The notes under the pieces: model-generated
Seen by the model: the letters and a program-made list of their open reading frames with translations, nothing else
What the model was told of the DNA's origin: nothing
Database searches by the model: none
Origin: Tetmemena sp. SeJ-2015
Taxonomy: Eukaryota; Ciliophora; Spirotrichea; Sporadotrichida; Oxytrichidae
Direction of reading: 5' to 3'
DNA: 64,000 nucleotides
NCBI GenBank assembly: GCA_027382625.1
Contig: JAJKFJ010022002.1
Location: forward strand, 186,001-250,000
Part shown: one piece after another, positions 11,701 to 18,604 of the stretch
How the letters are laid out: the number at the start of each line of letters is the position of its first letter
Numbering within the stretch: the first letter of the stretch is position 1
Position numbers and translations under genes: made by a program

Positions 11701-14688
11701 TAAATAATTTAATCTACCAACCAACAACAACCAACATAAAAATAGTTAACTTATAGATTATGAGTTATATAAATTTATTACTCCATAGCCTTATCCCGTT
11801 TCTAATCATATCCTAAGCAGTTATCACATCTCGGGAATTGAAAACTTCTGAGATACCCAACAAACCTAGAATCTCAAATCCTAAACTCCCAACAGACTCT
11901 AAAATACTTTCCCTAATTTAGAGCTGGAAGTTTTTGCCAAAAGAAGCTCATCATTTACTGCTTCCTATATAATCAAAGTCAAGAAAATAATTTTAACTCT
12001 CTTTCGGAAATTACCTATATCTTTTTGAGTATATCGAAAGATATATCCTTTTTGAGATAGCAATAAGCTTAAAGACCTTGCTAGCTGTAGTTTTTCATCT
12101 CCAGAAGAAGTTGCTGATCATTTCTCTTTTCTAATAGCTGATATAGCGAAGAAAGCGAGCCACAAGCATAAATAGTAGCTGCATATTTGTATTGGATCCA
12201 GGCTTCACCACAATCAGAGTCACTCTCTATCCTAGATACTTGAAACTCTCTAAGCAAATCACTTTAAGAATTAAAATAAATACTCACTAAATACTTCTAA
12301 GTTTGACTAAGTCTTCTGCATCTCTATAGAGATAGTTTTTTCTTTCCTTTCTAGAAATTTAAAGCCATAAGAGTATGCAAACATCAGCTAAGCCAGTTCT
12401 TCAGAGTTAATACTTTTGTACAGGTTTTATTGATTGGGACCTACTTCCTTCCGCCTTGAAGCCTAATGGCAAAGGATTAAGCACTTGAAAAACTCCTTGA
12501 TAAAAATTAATCAATCAAAATCTTTAAATTTACAGATGTTTTCTTTCTTGTTATAATAAATGTCATTATAAAGCTTGTAGTTGTTAAAGACAGGATTAAC
12601 CTTAATTTTGCTAGGGATATAGAAATCATCTTAAGTTTCATCTCCATCTCCTTCTTCCTTTTTGTAGTTGTTCATCGGTGTGAAGAAAAATAATTTGTAA
12701 CAAACTCTAAACTTTATTGTGCTGGCATCCATATTAGAAACATTACTTAGCTGCTCATCTTAGTTTCGAAGGAATGGTAAATGAGCAAGGTCTTAAATTT
12801 TGACTGGAGTCTGATTGGTGGGGTATCTATAGTCCTTTTTAAATACCGAGGACTTCCCACCTCCTCCTCCACCGCCTTCTTATTTGAGAGTTTAAGTATC
12901 AGCATAATCTCTGGCAACTGGCTGTAAATTGCCTTAAGTGTTTCTCATTTGCGCCCCTTTCTACTAGATTGGTGTCAAACTAACTGATTATCCATTCGAT
13001 GGGACTTTCCCATCATCTGAGTCTCCCATTTAAGAATGCTCTTGGTCTTTATATACAATTCCGCAGGATATTTGCTTGCTTTACTTTGAAGATATTCTCA
13101 TGAAGCAATTTAATATATTCTAGTTCTTAAAAAATACTGGATAAATATATTTTCAGTGAATGAAGTCCTTGAGAAGAAAATGTTATTCACTTTTCCAAGT
13201 GCCTAGAGGGTTAGACCTTAATTAAATTTAGGCTGATTGAGAGCAGTATGATGATAATTTGAGGCAGAGCGTGAATTTAGAAGAACAATAGCCTCCATTA
13301 TGATTCTGTAGTTAAGGGGAAAGCATATCATCAGGCCACAGATAAATGCGAGATAATCTTCAGCCAAGTACTATTTAGTTTCGTTTGGGAAATCAAAAAG
13401 CTAAACTTTCTTAAGCAGAAATGAATGCTGGGGAGTTGTCGAGCTAATAGTAATTAACAGAAAAAAGAAAGTTGTGATCACTATCATCATTAAGATTATG
13501 GCAAGCTCAAAGTATCTCATAGGCTAATAAAGCTAGTTAAAGCTCTTCTTCTTCTTGTATAGTGTATGAAACTTTTATAAGATTCCTTTTTCAGTTTGAG
13601 GATCCTTGATATTACATATCGAGCTCATGCAATCATCTCCTACATTAAGCACTAAACACCATACAGATTTAGTCTAATACAAAAATGAGCCTCTCAGAGC
13701 AACATTTTCAATTGATAGATCGAAAGCAACTGGATTATTATTATGAATATACTTGCCAGAGAAGAATCCCTTATAGTTGTACTCATAGCTCACGAGACCG
13801 GAAATTTGCTCAACAAAAAGTTTCGCTGAAATCGCAATTCCAGAAGTCTTATTTTAAGTTCCCTCACAGCTCTTTTTCTATATTGCAGAACCTCCATTAA
13901 ATGAAAAATTTGAGCATAAATTTAGAAATTTTTAATAGATTAGAGAGCTCTCCACCTCTGATATAGCATTTTTGATCTACCTAATTTGAACTACTATGGG
14001 AAATATCGAGAATTAGAACATCAGCAGGAAATTCCTCGTTCTCTTAGACTTTCAATATATCTCCTGGAAGTAGGTCCTTCCATTTTTTCTACTCAAAGCC
14101 CTTTTACTTTTTAGTGATCACAAATTTTTAGCACTCTTTTTCATTAATTGCTTTGCAAGATTATCTCAACTTCCAATCCTCATTTAAATAATACCTATAG
14201 TTGCTAAAATTACCTCATTAAAGTTCATTATGGCAGAGACAACCAAATTTATACCAAGTGCAACTATTGGATACCACATGGACAATTCAATGCTCGGCTG
14301 TGCTATTGAATGCAAGATAATGTAGATCAGGGCGACTAAATTCTCCCAATAGGCAATTGAATCAACTAAGAATAGCAATATCCCAGTAGGCCCCTATAGA
14401 CAAGAATTAATCTCAATTATTATTTTCACTTACACGATATCGTTAGTAAATAATTGTGTTTGATGGGGCTTAAGTCTATGATAACTTTTATAATCTTCCA
14501 TTAAACAAAAAGTTTAAGCATCGAAAATATATATTAACATTTTTGAGAGACAATTTTTTCCTAATTAAGAAACCCTCTCCATGATAATGATGACCCATAT
14601 TGTTAGAGCTGTGGTTGAGATGCTTAGAATATTGCATCTCAGTTTGATTATACTCTAAGAAAGATTGAATGCTTTTTAATCCTTCCAT
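2700..14688 (-). CDS. Guanylyl cyclase with P4-ATPase-like N-terminal domain
   Basis: ATG at 14688 (MEGLKSIQSF); the stop is unclear near 2.7 kb, inside the anomalous block. Order: P4-ATPase-like region (about 14.5-7.8 kb), membrane segments (7.3-6.2 kb), cyclase domain C1 (about 6.15-5.4 kb), a linker and second membrane set (5.3-4.0 kb), then C2 (about 3.9-3.1 kb) and an acidic tail. The architecture is that known for ciliate and apicomplexan guanylyl cyclases. C1 carries KIETVG with the Glu that selects guanine, but Lys replaces the second metal Asp (VGKTYM). C2 keeps both metal sites (LLFTDMV, TIGDCYV). The ATPase motifs are degenerate: SRTSF replaces DKTGT, MSSED replaces TGDK, and GSSED lies where GDGND belongs. 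At least nine IES and several GT-AG introns (e.g. 14394-14433, 40 nt) interrupt it. Homopolymer slips shift the frame near 6.6 and 8.9 kb. Confidence 0.85.
5615..5649 (-). other. IES in cyclase C1 domain, pointer GTCA
   Basis: 35-nt insert (+ TGAC at 5611-5614 and 5646-5649). Excision rebuilds KIGIHCGQVIAGVVG, a signature of class III cyclases. A GT-AG intron of about 47 nt follows shortly downstream, within SRVCG/AILLSKEAW. Confidence 0.8.
6027..6058 (-). other. IES in cyclase C1 domain, pointer AGATT
   Basis: 32-nt insert (+ AATCT at 6022-6026 and 6054-6058). Excision joins SILFCDIAD to FDDIVAMYTP, the metal-binding strand of C1. A further 17-nt insert with TTGA repeats (about 5949-5965) is needed to join LLDSL to NINSVYKE. 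Confidence 0.8.
6316..6398 (-). other. IES in cyclase gene, pointer AGTA
   Basis: 83-nt insert flanked by AGTA (+ TACT at 6312-6315 and 6395-6398). Excision joins FSNFSS to KDSVIIFLLAYIL in frame, inside the membrane region before C1. Confidence 0.65.
6971..7051 (-). other. IES in cyclase gene, pointer TCATTAGA
   Basis: 81-nt insert with 8-bp repeats (+ TCTAATGA at 6963-6970 and 7044-7051). Excision joins QKINNSL to EVIIEKLNEK and removes an in-frame TGA. Confidence 0.85.
8432..8468 (-). other. IES in cyclase gene, pointer AGGAT
   Basis: 37-nt insert between AGGAT repeats (+ ATCCT at 8427-8431 and 8464-8468). Excision removes an in-frame TGA and joins GSSED to KNLIQDSDVSI, at the degenerate GDGND position. 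Confidence 0.85.
9572..9602. other. GC-rich hairpin in AT-rich IES
   Basis: CCCCCGG and a matching CGGGG lie about 17 bases apart in otherwise AT-rich sequence, with an internal AAGCTTTAGCTT imperfect palindrome. This could form a short stem-loop. Function unknown. Confidence 0.3.
10010..10370. other. Second homopolymer-inflated block
   Basis: Same appearance as the block at 1.8-2.7 kb: runs such as A5-T5-A5 alternate and single bases are scarce. It falls where the 3' part (domain III) of the nested GTPase gene is expected. Confidence 0.5.
10376..11637 (-). CDS. eRF3/Hbs1/EF1A-like translational GTPase, nested in IES
   Basis: ATG at 11637 (MEQLEDLKNLSVAVFG). The G domain has an intact P-loop (GPFQSGKST, usual form GHVDSGKST). 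Switch II reads NTPGM where the family has D-x-PGH. The base-specificity motif NKVD is intact. Domain II follows (segment SVKGIGYMIMGKVISG), then a GT-AG intron and a segment ending about NDLVAIW near 10.4 kb. Domain III should lie in the homopolymer-inflated block and cannot be read. The gene has four IES and one unexplained in-frame TGA (after NNEDLE). It sits wholly inside an IES of the cyclase gene, same strand. Likely role: a tRNA- or release-factor-carrying GTPase. The changed catalytic motif makes ordinary hydrolysis doubtful. Confidence 0.7.
10757..10805 (-). other. IES in GTPase gene, pointer AATGAA
   Basis: 49-nt insert (+ TTCATT at 10751-10756 and 10800-10805). Excision gives IPISAQNNENLSQKSGVYKW, matching the EF1A VPISGWNGDNML region. 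Confidence 0.85.
10977..11004 (-). other. IES in GTPase gene, pointer TAAGGTT
   Basis: 28-nt insert (+ AACCTTA at 10970-10976 and 10998-11004). Excision joins NAQIR to FNELKDYI downstream of NKVD. Confidence 0.85.
11186..11242 (-). other. IES in GTPase gene, pointer ATGATTT
   Basis: 57-nt insert with 7-bp repeats (+ AAATCAT at 11179-11185 and 11236-11242). Excision gives RYVKNMICGMRIGD, matching the EF1A segment RDFIKNMITGTSQAD. Confidence 0.9.
11572..11603 (-). other. IES in GTPase gene, pointer TTGCC
   Basis: 32-nt insert (+ GGCAA at 11567-11571 and 11599-11603). Excision joins LKNLSVA to VFGPFQSGKST, completing the strand before the P-loop. Confidence 0.85.
11863..11894 (-). other. IES in cyclase gene, pointer TGTTGGG
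   Basis: 32-nt insert with 7-bp direct repeats (+ CCCAACA at 11856-11862 and 11888-11894). Excision gives QSLLGISEVFNSRDV, matching the P4-ATPase segment just before the TGDK motif position. Confidence 0.85.
12264..12288 (-). other. IES in cyclase gene, pointer AGTGA
   Basis: 25-nt insert flanked by AGTGA (+ copies at 12259-12263 and 12284-12288). Deletion restores the N-domain reading ...EVFSDLLREFQ..., followed by a segment that aligns with the P4-ATPase GEIWLYCKGAD region. An alternative GT-AG reading gives a frame that soon stops. Confidence 0.7.
13895..13958 (-). other. IES in cyclase gene, pointer GAGGT
   Basis: 64-nt insert between GAGGT copies (ACCTC on + at 13890-13894 and 13954-13958). 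Deleting it joins CYIRG to SAIQKK in frame, within the P4-ATPase actuator region. Confidence 0.8.
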
Positions 14689-14821
14689 TATAATAAATTC
14701 TAAATACAAAAGACAAATGACAATAAATAAGCATTTTGCATAATCATGATTTTAACTTTTTACAATTACTATGTCTTAGTTAAATATCACGATTATGATG
14801 AAGAATTAACTTTTTTTAATA

Positions 14822-15987
14822 ATGGAGTTTATAGGAAAGAATAAAATAATTTGCAAAGCTAGAATAATTTGCGGGTATTCATATAGATGTGTTAAGTTTT
14901 CTTATAGGCCGACGATTGTTTCATTCGTTATTTCCTCACTCCTTATGAATGGAACAGTGGGAGTAATTTTAGGATTCCTCATCTATGTAAGCATTTTTAA
15001 TGATACTCCTTTGCTCTAAGATTTATTACATCTATTTCAATAATAAAGCCCTGCTTTAATTTCCTTTACTTTTAGGATTGGGAAAATTTGGAAGAAACAG
15101 AGCATATAATTCTATATGTGGTCTGTGGGCTTTTAATTATTTGCAACTTCTACATGCTGAGGACTTTCATGACTGATCCTGGAATTATACCTGCGAGGAT
15201 ATGGGGACCTATTTTGCCGGCAAAGTATAAAAGTATTACAGTAAGTATTTTGAAGCATCAAAGTTAGATGAGCAAATCTTACAATCTAATTCATAATTTA
15301 GGAAAAAGAGCAGCGAGTCTTCTATAACGTAATACTATGAGGACAGATGCTTGGAAAGCTGAAATATTGTGAGACCTGTCAAATTTTTAGGCCTCCAAGG
15401 GTAGGTCACTGCAACGCTTGCAATAACTGCAAATTGAGGTTTGACCACCACTGCCTGTGGCTAGGAACTTGCATAGCAGATAGAAATTACAGGTATGAAT
15501 TCTTAAATCTTTTTTACAATTTCACTTGATTAAGAATCTGTTTAGATATTTCTTTGGTTACATAACTTCACTCTTCTTCCTAATAGTGACGACTATCGGA
15601 CTATGCACCTCAAATGTAGTATTTGATGTTATCAGAAATATCGACTACTATATAAAGAAAGACAGCAGATGTGCGAGTGAGAGTTGCTCTTGGACAGAAG
15701 TGTTTGTTGAATCATTTGAAAGCATAGCTAAAGAAAATATCCCTCAATTCGTAGTCATACCTATTGGCTTATTCGTAATCACACTCTTTGTCTAAACTAT
15801 AATAGTTCTTTGTCTTCCTTGCTATTCTTTTGATGAAATGAATAATTGATTAAAGATAGAAAGATAGAAGGATTTGCGGGGTGAAAAATTTGACGAAATC
15901 TTATTAATAACTACGAGGATAGAATTGTCATCATCGAACCAAATCACATACGTATTTGATTTCCAACCCCTTGTTTAGTATACCTGA
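14822..15987 (+). CDS. DHHC-type protein S-acyltransferase
   Basis: ATG at 14822 ([10 protein letters not shown]). Two membrane segments precede the Cys-rich domain, which reads [19 protein letters not shown]... then [10 protein letters not shown], the catalytic DHHC tetrapeptide in the usual -CxWxxxC context. Two further membrane helices follow, then a TTRIE segment (compare the family's TTxE motif). TGA at 15985. It would palmitoylate membrane-associated proteins on Golgi or plasma membrane. Two GT-AG introns (near 14987-15075 and 15241-15301) and two to three IES interrupt it. The junction near 15.84 kb is unresolved. The next gene starts about 35 bp downstream on the same strand; a fusion through a frame slip cannot be excluded but is not favoured. 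Confidence 0.85.
15318..15341 (+). other. Possible IES in DHHC gene, pointer GAG
   Basis: 24-nt interval between GAG copies at 15315-15317 and 15339-15341. Deletion removes an in-frame TGA (after VIL) and joins KEQR to [10 protein letters not shown] in frame. The pointer is only 3 bp, so this is tentative. Confidence 0.45.
15511..15539 (+). other. IES in DHHC gene, pointer AATCT
   Basis: 29-nt insert between AATCT at 15506-15510 and 15535-15539. Excision removes an in-frame TGA and rebuilds [17 protein letters not shown], directly after the catalytic domain. The insert lacks GT-AG ends. Confidence 0.9.
15794..15815 (+). other. IES in DHHC gene, pointer TTTGTCT
   Basis: 22-nt insert with 7-bp repeats at 15787-15793 and 15809-15815. 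Excision extends the last membrane helix as [14 protein letters not shown]. Confidence 0.85.
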
Positions 15988-16021
15988 TTATAATCCCAAA
16001 TTCAATTATTCTTTTAATCAA

Positions 16022-17219
16022 ATGCAAACCCAAGCTATTCAGGAGGAAATTACAAATAAGAAAGAGAGAAAAGGGTCGCAGATAACTAATGGCTCTGCAA
16101 CTTCTACAACCTGCTCTACTCCCCCACCTACAGATATTTACTCAGTCATCCTATCAGAGGAAAGTCGATACAAGCGCAAGGGATATGGTCTATTCTTTGC
16201 AATTCTAATCGCAAATTCATACCACTTCTTTTCACCAATGATTGTGAAGCACTATTGGCCAAGTGTACTCGAGTGGTTAGATCATTCAGAACTTCCGAAA
16301 TGGCAGTTTACCATCTATGCTAGTTGGTTCTTGCACATTTTCCTGGAGATCGTGATCAACATCGTCATGTGGTTTATCTATCATGTTGAGTTGCCCTTCT
16401 TTGAGAGGTACAAAATCAGTGTTGAACCATGGCCTTGGAATGAAAATAGAAAGAAGTGGAACAAGCTTCTATGGAAGTCTAATTTAATCACATGCCATTC
16501 TTACTCTAATTTAATAGTCACTAAGAATGATGTTATTCAATAACTTAGTGACTTTCCCCCTTGGACTTTTGGCACTCGCGATTGTTGAAAACTTTGAAGT
16601 ACAGTTTTCTTTCAGAACTGAAGACATCGCAGACCCTGTGACTCTATTCTTCTCAATAGCTTTCTGCATGCTCTGCGAGGACTTCTTTTTCCACTTGATT
16701 CACAGACTCCTTCATCATAGATTGCTCTACCCTCATATCCACAAACTCCATCACACCTACAAGAACACAGTGACTATTGCAGCAGAATACTCACATCCCT
16801 TTGAATTCTTCTTCGGTGTGATGATACCAGGAGGTATCGGTGCTCTCTTATTAGGCAAGAACATGCATTTTACTACTTTCTTGCTTTGGGCTGCAGTCAG
16901 AATCGGTGAGTCTGTGGACGGTCACTGCGGCTATGAGTTTTCATGGAGCCCCTACCGCTTGATTCCCTTCTCCTCCTCAGCATCTTACCACAATTTCCAC
17001 CACACTCACAATGTAGGAAACTACTCCTCCTTCTTCAGCTTCTGGGACACTATTTACGGAACTAACAAGGCCTACTACAATTACATGGCCAAGATCAAGG
17101 AAGCAAAGGAGAGGAATGAGATCAGAAAGGAAGAATTTAATTAGCTACTCGTCTAAAAGCTAGTTCAAGAAGGAGCTCAGGAAATTTAAGATGATCATTC
17201 GAAGCAGAAGCAAGAGTGA
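16022..17219 (+). CDS. ERG25: C-4 methylsterol monooxygenase (fatty acid hydroxylase superfamily)
   Basis: Start chosen at ATG 16022 (MQTQAIQEEI), the first in the frame; TGA at 17217. About 375 residues after IES removal. Hydrophobic N-terminal segments are followed by the His clusters of di-iron membrane oxygenases: HLIHRLLHH, then HIHKLHH, then HNFHHTHNVGNY. The order and flanking text (IAAEYSHPFE, RIGESVDGHCGY, RLIPF) follow MSMO1/ERG25. It would remove C-4 methyl groups from sterol or sterol-like lipids in the ER. The first part has a ciliate-specific polar leader. The two halves are in different frames and are joined by IES excision near 16.5 kb. Confidence 0.9.
16484..16541 (+). other. 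IES region in sterol oxidase gene
   Basis: A frame change between LLWKSN and NLVTFPLGLL requires removal of about 58 nt. An AAT pointer (16481-16483 and 16539-16541) restores the frame. Inside it, an 11-bp direct repeat TCTAATTTAAT (16478-16488 and 16505-16515) flanks 27 nt, so two alternative or nested excisions are possible. Confidence 0.65.
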
Positions 17220-17592
17220 GCAATTTCACCCCATTAAAGGGTGAGAAAATAATCTTAAAATAATGCAGACTAGAAGTATAGTAATTTAAAGTACTAAGTT
17301 TAAGGTAATCACAAAAGCTCGGCTTTTCTAGAACGATGTTTGTGATTCCATAAGCAAGAGGAAGATTAATAACTTTAATAAACTCTTAACTAAAAGTCGC
17401 CTAATCGACTTTTTTCAAGCATGTACAAATTGAGATCAACTCAATTAATGACCTTAAGTTTAACTTAGTATAAATAATTTCAGTAAATTTAAAAGCAAAG
17501 AATGAGTTGATTATAATTGTCTAGAACTTGATTCTAATTAAAGTTTATCTTAGATTAAATAATGCTTCAACTAAAACTGCAGCTCTTCCCCT
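17220..17592. other. AT-rich intergenic segment
   Basis: Converging ends of the sterol oxidase (+) and glutaredoxin (-) genes. AT-rich; no reading frame, RNA gene or repeat recognised. Confidence 0.5.
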
Positions 17593-18264
17593 TCACTTCT
17601 TAAGAATATTCTCTCTCACAAATAGCTCCTCTAAGCTTCCATCTTGATGCATCTCCTTGACGATGTCGCATCCACCAACAAATTGACCCTTGACATAGAG
17701 CTGAGGTAGAGTAGGCCAGTTGGAATAACTCTTGATGCCCTCGCGAAGTGTATCATCCTGGAGCACATCAACGTCCTTAAAGTTCTAGATGTTATAGAAC
17801 TTAAGCACCTGAATCACGTAGTTAGAGAATCCGCATCTAGGCATCTTCTTGTTTCCTTTCATGAATAGGACGACATCATAGATAAAACATATCCTAAATC
17901 ACTACAACTATAAAATGAGTTAGTCATTCTTTGTGACTAACTCCTGAAGATGAGCATTGATGTTAGCATCAGTGAAGTTGGATTTCTTCTTAGCCTGGAA
18001 ATCATTGCAAAAGGGAAAGTAAGATAAATAATCAGAGTGAGAATCCTTATCGTCATGATCATGATCGTGGTCGTGGTTGTGGCTCTTATCTGCTGTGTTG
18101 GTCGAGAATCTCTGTCTCTGAAGATTTAAGAGTAAGTTTTGGTTTTGATACTGAATCATGGCGCTCTGAGTGGCTTGCATCATATGAACAGAAGAAGCAG
18201 GGGCGAGGAGTAGTCTTGCGGCAACTGCTTGGGTTAATCTTCTGCTGTAAGCTAGAGTGTTCAT
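17593..18264 (-). CDS. Mitochondrial monothiol glutaredoxin (GRX5 type)
   Basis: ATG at 18264 ([20 protein letters not shown]), an Arg-rich, acid-poor leader typical of a mitochondrial presequence. A His/Asp-rich linker ([11 protein letters not shown]) follows, then the glutaredoxin domain. That domain shows [17 protein letters not shown] with the monothiol CGFS active site, [16 protein letters not shown] with the cis-Pro and glutathione-binding loop, and [13 protein letters not shown] at 17593-17595. About 207 residues after removing one IES. Expected role: transfer of Fe-S clusters in the mitochondrial matrix. The His-rich linker is unusual for the family and might bind metal. Confidence 0.9.
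17880..17927 (-). other. IES in glutaredoxin gene, pointer ATGA
   Basis: 48-nt insert (+ TCAT at 17876-17879 and 17924-17927). Excision removes a TGA and joins VTKND to [10 protein letters not shown], at the start of the glutaredoxin fold. Confidence 0.85.
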
Positions 18265-18604
18265 GTTTCCTTTTGTTAATTAAATAATTATTAGCCTTAG
18301 AATTGCTACTTTATGCCAAGCACTTATTTTTCCCACACAAAAAATGGTAATTTGTAATTAGAAAAATTATATCTTTTTAAAATGATAGAGGACATATTTC
18401 AAATGGAAAATACAAGCAGCTAGCACTCTAATTATAAAATTTATAGTTGAGGATTAGTAAAGCTACAAAGCAACAAACTAAATTTATTAAGCTTAAATTA
18501 ATTGATCTATAATTATAAATTGAGGGGAAAGGAACTTGAAGCCTAGGAAAGAGTGGGATTGATATTTATTCGCCTAAGAAATCGCCCGATCGCTTACTTT
18601 ATAA
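18265..18604. other. Divergent intergenic segment
   Basis: Lies between the starts of the glutaredoxin (-) and Cys-rich protein (+) genes; AT-rich. Presumably holds both promoters, but no specific element is recognised. Confidence 0.4.

Larger units (their letters stand above)
9014..11793 (-). other. 2.8-kb IES carrying a nested gene, pointer TAAGGCTATGG
   Basis: An 11-bp direct repeat (+ CCATAGCCTTA at 9003-9013 and 11783-11793) flanks 2780 nt. Deleting one copy plus the interval joins RNGIRLW to YMSSEDES in frame. This reconstitutes the segment that corresponds to the P4-ATPase KAGIKIWVLTGDK region. The interval holds an entire GTPase gene with its own IES (10.4-11.64 kb), a homopolymer-inflated block (about 10.01-10.37 kb) and about 1 kb of AT-rich sequence (9.0-10.0 kb) without recognisable coding. 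A GC-rich hairpin lies at 9572-9602. Confidence 0.85.
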
